In this document: positions 17,248 through 26,072 of the stretch, piece after piece
How positions within the stretch are numbered: the stretch's first letter is position 1
Layout of the letters: the number at the start of each line of letters is the position of its first letter
Assembly (NCBI GenBank): GCA_035448825.1
Contig: DAOTJS010000007.1
Span: forward strand, 28,777-92,776
From: JAGNGI01 sp035448825
GTDB taxonomy: Bacteria; Fidelibacterota; UBA2242
DNA: 64,000 bases
Direction of reading: 5' to 3'
The notes under the pieces: generated by a model
The model's database searches: none
Seen by the model: the letters and a program-made list of their open reading frames with translations, nothing else
What the model was told of the DNA's origin: nothing
Made by a program: the position numbers and the translations under genes

Positions 17248-18011
17248 GAGTTTTTAAAGTTACTAAAGTTTTATCTAACCGAATGGTTGCTACCGATACA
17301 TATTTAATGGAATTTGCCTTTCCCGAAATCAGCCGTTCGGCACAACCCGGTCAATTTGTTAACTTCTACTTTTCCGGAAGGCCGCAATTATTTCCGCGAC
17401 CTTTCAGTATCGCCGGAGTAAACGGAGAAAATTTATCTATATTATATAAAAAAGTCGGGTGTCTTACTGAAATTATGACTCAGTGGCAACCCGGCCAAAA
17501 AGTTCGAGTTCTTGGACCTTTAGGAAATACTTTCAATATTAATCATAAAAACCATGTCTTGATAGCTGGTGGAGTCGGTCTGGCACCGCTACTGTTTCTG
17601 AATCAAAAATTGGCAGGGTCGAATTACAAAATCTGGAATTTTGTAGGGGTTCGTTCTAAAGATCAATTACCTACATTATCCTTATTATCAGGAAAAAACT
17701 ACATTGCGACTGAAGATGGGTCAGCCGAATTTTGTGGTACGATAGTGGATTGTTTCCGGAATAATCTGGGAGCGATTCCGCGTCCTTTTAGTGTTTATGC
17801 CTGCGGACCGGAAAAGATGCTGAGTGCTTTGTGGCAACTGTCACGTGAAAATCATTTTGATTTACAACTATCACTGGAAAAAATAATGGCTTGCGGACTT
17901 GGCATCTGTCAGGGATGTGCGATTCCTTATTCTCACCCATCGGAGCGACCTCTGCGTTTAGTCTGTCAGGATGGCCCGGTATTTAACGCTAATGAATTGG
18001 ACATGGAATGA
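17244..18011 (+). CDS. pyrK: Dihydroorotate dehydrogenase B electron-transfer subunit PyrK
   Basis: The 255-residue flavoprotein is of the ferredoxin-reductase type. An FAD domain with 'LFPRPFSIAG' and an NAD-binding part with 'LIAGGVGLAPLLFL' are followed by the 2Fe-2S site near the C-terminus ('CGLGICQGCAIP ... LVCQDGPVF'). It passes electrons from the PyrD FMN to NAD+. It overlaps the lipoprotein gene before it and pyrD after it by 4 bp each. Confidence 0.95.
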   Translation: MRVFKVTKVLSNRMVATDTYLMEFAFPEISRSAQPGQFVNFYFSGRPQLFPRPFSIAGVNGENLSILYKKVGCLTEIMTQWQPGQKVRVLGPLGNTFNINHKNHVLIAGGVGLAPLLFLNQKLAGSNYKIWNFVGVRSKDQLPTLSLLSGKNYIATEDGSAEFCGTIVDCFRNNLGAIPRPFSVYACGPEKMLSALWQLSRENHFDLQLSLEKIMACGLGICQGCAIPYSHPSERPLRLVCQDGPVFNANELDME

Positions 18012-18922
18012 CCGACCTGCGCATTAAATTGAGAGAAGATTTTATCCTTAGAAACCCACTTTTGACGGCTTCCGGTACCTATGGTTATGGTGATGAAATA
18101 GCCGATTTAGTTAATCCGGAGCTGTATGGTGGAATTGTAACCAAATCAATTACTCTCAAACCGCGAGCTGGTAACCCGCCGCCGCGGATTGCTGAAGTAA
18201 CCTCCGGGATGCTGAATTCGATCGGTCTGGCGAATATCGGAGTTGATAAATTTCTGGAAGAGAAGGCGGAATTTCTGGCGGATTATGGCGGCAAAGTAAT
18301 TGTCAATATTGCCGGTAGCAAAGAGGATGAATATGTTAAGGTAATCAAAAAATTATCCGATCGCCAGTGGATTGCGGCTTTTGAGATCAATGTTTCCTGT
18401 CCGAATGTTACCGAGGGCGGCATTGAATTCGGTAAAGACCCGTCAATCCTAGGGCGATTAGTCAGAAAACTGCGTAATACTACTGATAAATTTCTAATAA
18501 TTAAACTATCGCCAAATGTTACTGATATTCGAGTGCTGGCTTTAGCCGCTCAAGAAAATGGAGCCGATGCCCTTTCGATGATTAACACGGTTTACGGGGC
18601 AGCGATTGATATTTACACGCGCCGTCCGAAAATCAATACCGTAGTCGGTGGTCTTTCTGGACCGGCGATTAAGCCGATCGCTCTTGCCAATATTCTTAAA
18701 ACTTATAAAGAAGTAGATATTCCAATTATTGGAATTGGAGGCATTAGTTGCGGTGCGGATGTAATTGAATTTTTATTGGCAGGAGCCTATGCGGTTCAGA
18801 TTGGGACAGCTAATTTTTATAATCCTGGAATCTGTGCCGAAGCGCTTGATTTTATTAAACAATACTGTATGGAGAATAAAATAAATTGTTTGCAAGATAT
18901 AATCGGACAAGTCAAAGTCTAA
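18008..18922 (+). CDS. pyrD: Dihydroorotate dehydrogenase B catalytic subunit PyrD
   Basis: The 304-residue class 1B enzyme oxidises dihydroorotate to orotate with FMN in pyrimidine synthesis. Motifs seen: 'NPLLTASGTYGYG', 'GIVTKSITLKPRAGNPPPR', the active-site Cys (class 1B base) in 'INVSCPNVTEGG', 'KLSPNVTDI' and the FMN-phosphate site 'GIGGISCGADVIEFLLAGA'. Its start overlaps pyrK by 4 bp, consistent with the stoichiometric PyrDK complex. The NAD-linked form fits an anaerobe. Confidence 0.97.
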   Translation: MTDLRIKLREDFILRNPLLTASGTYGYGDEIADLVNPELYGGIVTKSITLKPRAGNPPPRIAEVTSGMLNSIGLANIGVDKFLEEKAEFLADYGGKVIVNIAGSKEDEYVKVIKKLSDRQWIAAFEINVSCPNVTEGGIEFGKDPSILGRLVRKLRNTTDKFLIIKLSPNVTDIRVLALAAQENGADALSMINTVYGAAIDIYTRRPKINTVVGGLSGPAIKPIALANILKTYKEVDIPIIGIGGISCGADVIEFLLAGAYAVQIGTANFYNPGICAEALDFIKQYCMENKINCLQDIIGQVKV

Positions 18923-19377
18923 GCCTGATTATCCTTTTTTTGCTTTTTCTGATGTTGTGCTTTATGGGTTGTGCTTCCGCGCCACGCTATTTGTATACTA
19001 CACCCGAAACCAAGGCGACACTCGAAGATAAAAACACGTTGCTTTTGCTTAAGAATACTAACAAAACAGCCATTTTAACCGCCTCATATTATGGAGAGGA
19101 TTTCCATGGTAAATTAACTTCTAATGGAGAAGTTTTCGATATGTACGGCATGACAGCCGCCCACAAGTCGTTGCCGTTTGGGACGGTGCTTCAAGTAACA
19201 TATCCACCTACCGGTCAATCGGTGACTGTGGTCGTTAATGATCGCGGACCATTTGTGCCTGGTCGCGATTTGGATTTGTCTTACGGTGCTGCCCGGAAAA
19301 TTGGTTTAGTTAATGACGGAACCGGTAAGGTGAAAGTCAAAGTTCTTAAATGGGGAAATGATCCCGAGAAAAAATAA
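18886..19377 (+). CDS. rlpA: RlpA-like lipoprotein (DPBB domain)
   Basis: The 163-residue protein has a hydrophobic leader and a lipobox-like 'CFMGC' at about 25-29. This is followed by a double-psi beta-barrel: 'ASYYGEDFHGKLTSNGEVFD', 'TAAHKSLPFGT', 'VVNDRGPFVPGRDLDLSYGA'. RlpA proteins bind or cleave denuded peptidoglycan glycan strands at the septum. There is no SPOR domain, so septal targeting is uncertain. The chosen TTG start at 18886 overlaps pyrD by 37 bp and has GGAG at about 18871; the only ATG alternatives lie inside the leader. Confidence 0.87.
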   Translation: MFARYNRTSQSLSLIILFLLFLMLCFMGCASAPRYLYTTPETKATLEDKNTLLLLKNTNKTAILTASYYGEDFHGKLTSNGEVFDMYGMTAAHKSLPFGTVLQVTYPPTGQSVTVVVNDRGPFVPGRDLDLSYGAARKIGLVNDGTGKVKVKVLKWGNDPEKK

Positions 19378-19391
19378 AATCAGGTTTTTAG

Positions 19392-20192
19392 ATGAATAAT
19401 TTCGCCTCCCGAATGCTGATCAATGTAATTGGAATTCCAGCTATATTGCTTTTGATACAATTAGGTAGAGTTCCATTTGTCCTTTTTATAACAGTTTTGG
19501 TTTTCATCGCTCAAGTCGAACTTTATCTTTTGATGCAGAAAAAAGGAACTGACCCATTGCTTTTGCCGGGAGTTTTAGCCGGGGTTATTTGGCTGTTTAC
19601 CAGTTTTTATCGTCCGGATGGGTTATTTTACTTACTGATTGGATTAGTGACTTTGCTTTTTCTGGCGGGTTTGTTGCGCCAGATTAAAGGCGTAATGGTT
19701 GATCTGGCGAGTACTTTATTGGGTTTCGTTTATCTGCCGATGTTGACCTCGACCATAATATTAATGCGCAATATTCCCGACGTGGGGCGTGCGATTGTGT
19801 TTCTTTTATTTGTTACAATTTGGATTTGTGATTCACTGGCTTTTGTGTTCGGGAAGTGGCTTGGTCGTCATAAGATTGCTCCTCAGATTAGTCCCAATAA
19901 AACCTATGCCGGTTGTATTGCCGGGTTATTCGGTGCCGTGCTGACTGTGCTGATTTTTTATTTTTTGGGTTGGGCGCCGGATTTTATGAACCTTGTTCAA
20001 TTAATTATTTTTGGTTTGCTGGCAGGAGTATTTGGTCAAGCAGGTGATTTCGTCGAATCGCTTTTCAAGCGCGACGCCGAAGTCAAAGATTCGTCCAATC
20101 TATTGCTTGGACATGGCGGAGTGCTGGATCGTTTCGATTCAATTTTTATCGGAGCGCCGGTTATTTTTCTTTATATTGTGTTAATATTGTAG
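19392..20192 (+). CDS. cdsA: Phosphatidate cytidylyltransferase CdsA
   Basis: The 266-residue integral membrane enzyme forms CDP-diacylglycerol from CTP and phosphatidate. About seven or eight hydrophobic segments are visible. The family signature is near the C-terminus, 'SLFKRDAEVKDSSNLLLGHG' followed by 'GVLDRFDS', with the catalytic acidic and His/Gly residues. It lies 14 bp after rlpA in an envelope-related gene group. Confidence 0.94.
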   Translation: MNNFASRMLINVIGIPAILLLIQLGRVPFVLFITVLVFIAQVELYLLMQKKGTDPLLLPGVLAGVIWLFTSFYRPDGLFYLLIGLVTLLFLAGLLRQIKGVMVDLASTLLGFVYLPMLTSTIILMRNIPDVGRAIVFLLFVTIWICDSLAFVFGKWLGRHKIAPQISPNKTYAGCIAGLFGAVLTVLIFYFLGWAPDFMNLVQLIIFGLLAGVFGQAGDFVESLFKRDAEVKDSSNLLLGHGGVLDRFDSIFIGAPVIFLYIVLIL

Positions 20193-20236
20193 GGAATCGA
20201 ATTTTTACATACGGAGAAAATTTGACGGAGACGAAA

Positions 20237-21745
20237 ATGTCAGTAGACAACGGTAACGATGAACTGATTAAATATTTACATAGTCTTAGTGGAGAAATAG
20301 ATTCGCAGGAAGGCCCGGTAGCTATTATTCTTGCCGCCGGTCACGGCAAGAGAATCAAATCCGAGCGTTCCAAGATGCTCCATGAAATTTGGGGCGTGCC
20401 TACGGTTGTGCGTGTTGCCAATGCCGCCAGTAAAGGCTTGGCTTCTAACAATCAGATAATTGTCGTGGGTATTAAAGCTCGCGAAGTGGCTGAATCGGCT
20501 GGGAAAAGAGCAAACCGCATTTTTGTCTATCAGCCTGAACAAAAAGGTACTGGCCACGCCGTGAGAGAAGCGCTCTCAGCCATTAGCCAGAATGGTCACC
20601 TAAAAGACATCTATATCTTTCCGGGTGATATGGGATTAATTACCCCAGCCGTCGTCAGTAAACTTAAATGTCGTTTCGAACAATCTGGTTGTGGTCTGGC
20701 TTTGTTAACGGGAAATTATAAAGGCGAACCGGAAGGTAATAGCTATGGTCGCATTTTACGTGTTCCAGCTATGACTGCTGACGGTGAGCCCTCCGGAGTA
20801 GATGAGGGGAGCGTTATTGAAATTAAAGAGCATAAAGATATTCTGGCAATTCCCGAAAACGGGTTTTATTCTACCGTATATAATGGTAAAAAGTATCAAT
20901 TTACTCGTTCAGAATTACTGGGAATCACCGAATATAATACCGGTGTTTATGCTATGAAATTCGACCTCGCTCAGCGATTTATCAATCAACTTACTCCGGA
21001 TAATGTTCAGGGTGAATTGTATCTAACCGATATAATCGGTCTTTTTAACGCCAATAAAATTGGTGTGGAAGCTTATCCGGTTGATGATGAAAGTGCCGTT
21101 ATCGGTTTTAATGTGAAAAGTGTTTTACAGGAAATGGAAAATATTGCGCGTCGGAAAGTATGGAGACTTCTACGAGATATAATTTATATCGAAGATGAAA
21201 ATGATTTTTTCATCGCTGACGAGGTAGTTAATCAAATCCTGGAAATGGATAAAATTAATCCGCCACTCGATATTGAAATCGGCAAAGGTGTACATTTATC
21301 GAGTGGCGTGCGCCTCGAACATGGCGTGAAAATTCGGGCCGGCTCTCTGCTTAATGGTAATATTCATTTAGGTGCTGGTACGCTTATTCAGGAAAATGTT
21401 TCGCTTAGCACTTATCCCAATCAACAAATGAATATCGGGAAAAATTGCGTCATTATGCGCGGTGATTTGATAAAAGGCAATATTACAATTGGCGATAACA
21501 CGAGCATCGAATCCAGTGTTATTATTACCGGCAGTAGTGAATATCCGACCATCATCGGGAAAAATGTAATTATCAAAGGAACTACTTATATTTTCGGGTC
21601 AATTATCGAAGATGACCTGTTTATCGAGCATTCAGTATTGAAATGCAAACGGGTCGAACGCACCGTCCGCAAAGATGGAACGATTCAGCCCGTCCGCTGG
21701 GTTATGCCTCAGCCTCAAGGTCTGGATATTGTCCGGGATTTATAA
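20237..21745 (+). CDS. GlmU-like nucleotidyltransferase with left-handed beta-helix
   Basis: Residues about 25-290 form a nucleotidyltransferase domain with the GlmU signature 'ILAAGHGKRIKSERSKMLHE', 'QKGTGHAVREAL' and 'YNTGVYAM', as in UTP-GlcNAc-1-P uridylyltransferases. The C-terminal part (about 335-490) has hexapeptide turns of a beta-helix, but I see nothing like the acetyltransferase active-site segment of GlmU ('KxGKGSKAxHLxYLGD'). The protein ends in an unrelated 'QPVRWVMPQPQG' tail, so acetyltransferase activity is doubtful. ATG 20237 has GGAG 6 bp upstream; TTG 20222 with its own GGAG would add five residues. Confidence 0.82.
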   Translation: MSVDNGNDELIKYLHSLSGEIDSQEGPVAIILAAGHGKRIKSERSKMLHEIWGVPTVVRVANAASKGLASNNQIIVVGIKAREVAESAGKRANRIFVYQPEQKGTGHAVREALSAISQNGHLKDIYIFPGDMGLITPAVVSKLKCRFEQSGCGLALLTGNYKGEPEGNSYGRILRVPAMTADGEPSGVDEGSVIEIKEHKDILAIPENGFYSTVYNGKKYQFTRSELLGITEYNTGVYAMKFDLAQRFINQLTPDNVQGELYLTDIIGLFNANKIGVEAYPVDDESAVIGFNVKSVLQEMENIARRKVWRLLRDIIYIEDENDFFIADEVVNQILEMDKINPPLDIEIGKGVHLSSGVRLEHGVKIRAGSLLNGNIHLGAGTLIQENVSLSTYPNQQMNIGKNCVIMRGDLIKGNITIGDNTSIESSVIITGSSEYPTIIGKNVIIKGTTYIFGSIIEDDLFIEHSVLKCKRVERTVRKDGTIQPVRWVMPQPQGLDIVRDL

Positions 21746-21834
21746 TCTTAACTTACCCAATTACCTGCGGCAATTCCTGAAGATCTTTTTGTCTAAAAAG
21801 TCTTAAAGAAGATAATAAAGTAATGGAGTTCTGG

Positions 21835-22785
21835 TTATAGAATTATTTCCAATTCTTCCATAGCCAGGAAGATGTCCAATTTTTCGGTTGGGAAATTTAT
21901 TTTCTTGAAATCACGTGATTTTTTAAGGATTTCATTGATTTCGAAATCGTCTCTTTCCGGTTCATGATGGAAAAGAGCCAATTTTTTCACCCCGGCTTCA
22001 ATCGCAAATTCAACTGCGACTAAAGCAGAGCTGTGTCCCCAGTCTTCTTTATGGATGGCTTCTTCAAAAGTGTATTGAGCGTCAAAAATCAACAGATCAG
22101 CCCCGCGAAAAAAATCAATATAATGTTTTGTGGACTCACGGTCGAGGTTTTTATATTCGGAATCGGTGGCGTAGATGACGCTTTTGCCATCGCAATCAAT
22201 CCGATAGCCGTACGAACCGCCCGGGTGATATAAGGGATAGTTGGTAATTTTAACATTACCCAAGGTAATAGAAGCCTTAGGTTGTAATTGAATAAACTCT
22301 TTTTGAGCCAATATATGTTCCAGCGAGACCGGGAAGAAGCGGAAATCTTGTTGAATTTCGAGACGTTCTTTTATATCGGGATGAGGTGAGTAAAAGGTAA
22401 TTTTATTATTGGCGAAAAAAGCCGGCGTGAAAAACGGAAAGCCCATTATATGATCCCAATGGGTATGAGAAATAAAAATATGTAATTCAAGGCCGTTTTT
22501 ATTTTGCTCATTTTTTACCAGATAGTTACCCAGCGCTCTTATTCCGGTACCCATATCGAAAATCAATATCTTGTCATCGGCTCGGATTTCGACGCAGGAT
22601 GTGTTTCCGCCGATTAATCCCGCTTCCAGATTGCTCAAGCTGTGAACATATTTCTTGATCTCGGTTGGATTTTCGAGAATATTCGCTGGTAAATTGTCAA
22701 TTATTTTTAAAAATTTATTGCGAATGTGTTCTGAAGTTGGGGGAGTAGGAATAGAGCCACGGACACCCCAGAATTTAACTTTCAT
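21835..22785 (-). CDS. Metallo-beta-lactamase-fold hydrolase / phosphodiesterase-like
   Basis: The protein starts 'MKVKFWGVRGSIPTPP', typical of the PhnP / 3',5'-cyclic-nucleotide phosphodiesterase-like branch of the fold. It carries 'GGNTSC', the metal motif 'ISHTHWDHIMGFPF', a His in 'LYHPGGSYGYRI', an Asp in 'YATDSEY' and 'DWGHSSA', then 'LFHHEP'. All metal ligands are therefore present. The substrate cannot be told from sequence. I chose the ATG at 22785, which has AAAGGA upstream; an in-frame ATG at 22800 would add five residues. Confidence 0.88.
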   Translation of the reverse strand: MKVKFWGVRGSIPTPPTSEHIRNKFLKIIDNLPANILENPTEIKKYVHSLSNLEAGLIGGNTSCVEIRADDKILIFDMGTGIRALGNYLVKNEQNKNGLELHIFISHTHWDHIMGFPFFTPAFFANNKITFYSPHPDIKERLEIQQDFRFFPVSLEHILAQKEFIQLQPKASITLGNVKITNYPLYHPGGSYGYRIDCDGKSVIYATDSEYKNLDRESTKHYIDFFRGADLLIFDAQYTFEEAIHKEDWGHSSALVAVEFAIEAGVKKLALFHHEPERDDFEINEILKKSRDFKKINFPTEKLDIFLAMEELEIIL

Positions 22786-23008
22786 CAAGAATCCTTTCAT
22801 AACAACGGTTATAGAAAATTTCCAGGTTATTACAGCAACTCTTATTCACATCACATTTTCCTTTTGCCGAATTTAGAGGAATATCCGTCTGATTGCAATA
22901 AAAATTCTGATTTATTCGGATTAAAGTTAATGTAAATCTTTGATCTGGGTCACACATTTTAGCTAAAAATGCCATAGCTCAAGAAAATGCCTCTATTGAT
23001 GCAAATCT

Positions 23009-24547
23009 CTACTTGATTTTAATAACTGGGGCCGGCGCGCTTTGATTATAGGCAGCATCGAGACTGGTTATCGTAAAATGATAACGTCGTTGATCGTGTG
23101 GAATGAGTTTGGTTGTATAGGAACTATCGCTACCGCCTACGATAGCCAAAATATTCTCACCCCTAGATAGATCAATTGGCAGGGTTTGCGAGCGATAGAT
23201 TACAAATTTTTTACAGGTATTAATATCACCGATTTGATCTGGAATTTGCCAGGTAAATTCTAAGGAATCCGATTTTACTCTTTTGACTGCGAAGTTAATT
23301 GGAGACAGCGGTGCGACTGCATCTTTCCAGGTAAGGCTGGGGAAAATAGCCGGGTATTTGAATACGGTTGTTTGCAGATACCGAAGTTTATCGTTATCAA
23401 GCGAACTGGCAGCGAAAAAAACCATACCCTTAAAATTACTATTACGGATTAAATGGATTTCTTCAATTATTTCTTCCCAGCTGAGATTGAAAGCAGCTAA
23501 GGCAGGGAATATCTGTTCCGTGTTATCAATTACCGATTGCCATTCTTTGAGAGCCTTGTTGAAAGTAAAACCTTTGTGGTTGAATGGATAATAAGTCATC
23601 GGAATTATTAAATCAATTTTCCCGATTTCTGCCCAGCGTCGTACATCTTGAAATCCAGCCGAATAACCGTTCCATTTATTACTTTTGTAACTACCAATCA
23701 CAGCCGCGGAAACTTTTATCTCCGGTTTGAGGTCGGTGATGCAGTTATAAGCGCGGGCAACGAACTCGGTAATTTGTTCCCTTTGCCAGTCTTCCCAACC
23801 GAGACCAAGCGGATTGCCTGGGTGCGATTGGAAGCGGGCGCAACTAATTGGATCATGCGAATATCCTTTAATCTCCGATCGCTCCGGATAGCGTAAATAA
23901 TCGAAGTGAATCCCATCAATGTCATAGCGGCTTACAATATCTGAGATCACTTTTATTATATGATTATGTACGGCCGGAATCCCCGGTGAAAAACTCACAT
24001 AGTCGTTTGAGAGTGGCATTTTTTTACCATCTCTGTCACAAATTAGCCACTCAGGATGAGTCCGATAGGGATGAAGCGGCTGAGAAACAGTCGGGGGAAC
24101 GGTACCGCGCCAGGCTGGGAAGACGTTTATCCAGGCGTGTAATTCAAGTCCGAGCTGATGTGCGATTTCAATAGCATAAGCCAGTGGATCCCAACCGGGA
24201 TTCTGGCCTAATTTACCGGTCAATAAATCTGACCATGGCTCATATCGCGAAGAATAAAAAGCATCAGCGTTGCCACGTACCTGGAAAAAAATGACATTGA
24301 AATTGGCATCTTTGAATTGGCGGAAAGAATCACTGATATAAGTTTTCATCGAATCGGGATTGTGAGAGGGAAACGGTTCCGTGTAATTGAACCGACTCAT
24401 CCAGACGCCACGCATTTCCCGCGCTGGTAGGCTGATAATTTTAGATTTATTGAAATTATGAATCAAAGAATTTGATACTAAAATTATGAAAATGATGAAA
24501 AACAAAATGACGAACCAGAAAAAAAAGCGTTTAGTTTGCGGCGACAT
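23009..24547 (-). CDS. GHL10 (DUF187) family glycoside hydrolase-like protein, membrane anchored
   Basis: The 512-residue protein has an N-terminal membrane anchor (9-28). A TIM-barrel of the FenI/DUF187 family spans about 43-400: 'REMRGVWMSRFN', 'NVIFFQVRGNADAFY', 'LGLELHAWINVFPAWRG', 'DIDGIHFDYLRYP' with likely catalytic Asp residues, and 'DLIIPMTYYPFNHKGF'. A fibronectin-III-like domain (about 415-512) follows. Related proteins act on cell-surface polysaccharides, possibly denuded peptidoglycan. It stands alone, with a 19-bp tandem duplication just upstream of the start. Confidence 0.88.
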   Translation of the reverse strand: MSPQTKRFFFWFVILFFIIFIILVSNSLIHNFNKSKIISLPAREMRGVWMSRFNYTEPFPSHNPDSMKTYISDSFRQFKDANFNVIFFQVRGNADAFYSSRYEPWSDLLTGKLGQNPGWDPLAYAIEIAHQLGLELHAWINVFPAWRGTVPPTVSQPLHPYRTHPEWLICDRDGKKMPLSNDYVSFSPGIPAVHNHIIKVISDIVSRYDIDGIHFDYLRYPERSEIKGYSHDPISCARFQSHPGNPLGLGWEDWQREQITEFVARAYNCITDLKPEIKVSAAVIGSYKSNKWNGYSAGFQDVRRWAEIGKIDLIIPMTYYPFNHKGFTFNKALKEWQSVIDNTEQIFPALAAFNLSWEEIIEEIHLIRNSNFKGMVFFAASSLDNDKLRYLQTTVFKYPAIFPSLTWKDAVAPLSPINFAVKRVKSDSLEFTWQIPDQIGDINTCKKFVIYRSQTLPIDLSRGENILAIVGGSDSSYTTKLIPHDQRRYHFTITSLDAAYNQSAPAPVIKIK

Positions 24548-24555
24548 AGTAATCC

Positions 24556-24593
24556 TTATTTGATAGGTAAAACATTATTTGATAGGTAAAACA
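24556..24593. repeat. 19-bp perfect tandem duplication in the leader of the GHL10 gene
   Basis: The unit ttatttgataggtaaaaca occurs twice without interruption (24556-24574 and 24575-24593), immediately upstream of the minus-strand start at 24547. It could be a duplicated promoter or regulatory element, or a replication-slippage product. Confidence 0.85.
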
Positions 24594-24655
24594 TTGCCAT
24601 TAATATAAAATGATCAGTAATAATAACCATTAAAATTATCTTCCTGCTTTTGAAT

Positions 24656-26065
24656 TTATGGTAAACAGAAAACCATTATAGATTGAATATGATCAGTTAG
24701 AGGTGTCCAGTAAAAACCTCCTATAATCAATAATAGGATAATCAGAATCCGGATTAAAAACGTCAACTGCTTGCCTTTTCCCGGGAAATAGGAAAATGGT
24801 CCGCCTTGAACGATAATTTGTCTGACCAAGCGCCCATATCCTATTAACAGTAATGCGGCACTGCCAATCCCGGCAACGATAAAAAAATAGGAACATGGAT
24901 TGCTTCGAAGAAGACTAACGAAAACCAGATATTTGGCTGGAAAACCGGCGGTCAATGGAATGCCGATCAGGCTTGCCAGAGCGATTAACTGGCCGGATTT
25001 TGAGTGCGTTTCATCAGTGGTTGTCAAAATTTCCCCAGTTGTAAAAGCTATCAAGCTTAAAACCAAAACAATCTGGTAAAACAAGGCTGCCACGTCTCCG
25101 GATAAATTACCGGCAGATAAAGCTAATAATCCAAAACCAGTTTGAGCTACTGAAGAGACGATCATTATATCAGTCGCAGACCTCGATCTCATTAACCAGA
25201 AAATCGGATACAAAAGTGCCAGAACCGCAAATATCCCTATCATCAGAGTCAGAGGCTTTAGGTCGCCAACTGTTCCAAAACCAACCCTGAGCAGTCGTAT
25301 TAAAGTCGCGGTTTCGATAAATTGCGGCATCGTTAAAATTAATAGTCTATCAGGAGCGGGAGTCGTTCGCAATATTTCCAGTTTCCAGTTCAAACGAAAT
25401 ATGCCACTAATTGTATAAGAAAACCCAACTAAAAATAGCGCTATCCCCAATATCAGAGGGAAACTTAGACGAGCAAAAGGGCTGAGAATTTGGCCGATTT
25501 CAGCTATGAAAAAAGTACCGGTGACGCTATAGATCATCGCGATGCCCATTAACATTATCAAGCTGGCGATGATGTCAAATATTAAATCGTGCCAGCTGAC
25601 GTTTATATCCGTCAAGCCGCAATTTCGATCTTGAACAATTAAAAAACTGGACAGGTGAACAATTTGAAGCGTAATAAACAGTACAATGAGATGATTAGCC
25701 GTAACCGTCACCAGCGCCGCACTAATCAGGAGTAGAAACGCGATTCCGAATTCGGTAACCGTTCCGGTTTCGCTACAAATCTCCTGCCAGCGTAAAATTA
25801 AAATTATGAGAGCTATTGAAAGTATAACGGTCTTGATAAATTGCCCGTAAGAATCCCATACCAGCAGATTATTGAAAAGGCCGTGCTCTTCACTTGAGTG
25901 CGATATAAAAGTTGCCAGCAGGGAAATTATTAAGCCCAGGCAGATCAACAAGTATTTTTGTCTGTCAGATAACTTTACGAAAGTAGTCAATAATAAAAAT
26001 CCAATCACTGTTATGAAAAGAATGATTTCCGGGATGAAATAAATGATTGATTGCGAATTTGACAT
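24656..26065 (-). CDS. NuoN-like membrane subunit, key charged residues replaced
   Basis: The 469-residue, ~14-TM protein matches NuoN by eye ('EFGIAFLLLISAALVTVTAN', 'HLIVLFITLQIVHLSSFLIV'). The TM5 Glu of the antiporter-like core ('YLGLELMSL') is Gln134 here. The TM7 Lys ('GLxFKL') falls at Thr218 in 'LVGFSYTISGIF', and the next conserved segment 'PDVYEGAPTP' is unrecognisable. The fold is kept but the proton-path residues are apparently lost. It is the last gene of an eight-gene cluster; its ATG is 7 bp after nuoM. An upstream TTG (26083) is less likely. Confidence 0.8.
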   Translation of the reverse strand: MSNSQSIIYFIPEIILFITVIGFLLLTTFVKLSDRQKYLLICLGLIISLLATFISHSSEEHGLFNNLLVWDSYGQFIKTVILSIALIILILRWQEICSETGTVTEFGIAFLLLISAALVTVTANHLIVLFITLQIVHLSSFLIVQDRNCGLTDINVSWHDLIFDIIASLIMLMGIAMIYSVTGTFFIAEIGQILSPFARLSFPLILGIALFLVGFSYTISGIFRLNWKLEILRTTPAPDRLLILTMPQFIETATLIRLLRVGFGTVGDLKPLTLMIGIFAVLALLYPIFWLMRSRSATDIMIVSSVAQTGFGLLALSAGNLSGDVAALFYQIVLVLSLIAFTTGEILTTTDETHSKSGQLIALASLIGIPLTAGFPAKYLVFVSLLRSNPCSYFFIVAGIGSAALLLIGYGRLVRQIIVQGGPFSYFPGKGKQLTFLIRILIILLLIIGGFYWTPLTDHIQSIMVFCLP

Positions 26066-26072
26066 AATTAGA

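Noticed and set aside
21770..21810. Terminator after the GlmU-like gene
   Set aside because: CTTTTT/AAAAAG can pair, but the stem is 6 bp of nearly pure A-T without a following T-run; too weak to call.
22775..22975. 66-codon minus-strand frame upstream of the MBL-fold gene
   Set aside because: It has no RBS or domain and uses intergenic AT-rich sequence; unlikely to be coding.
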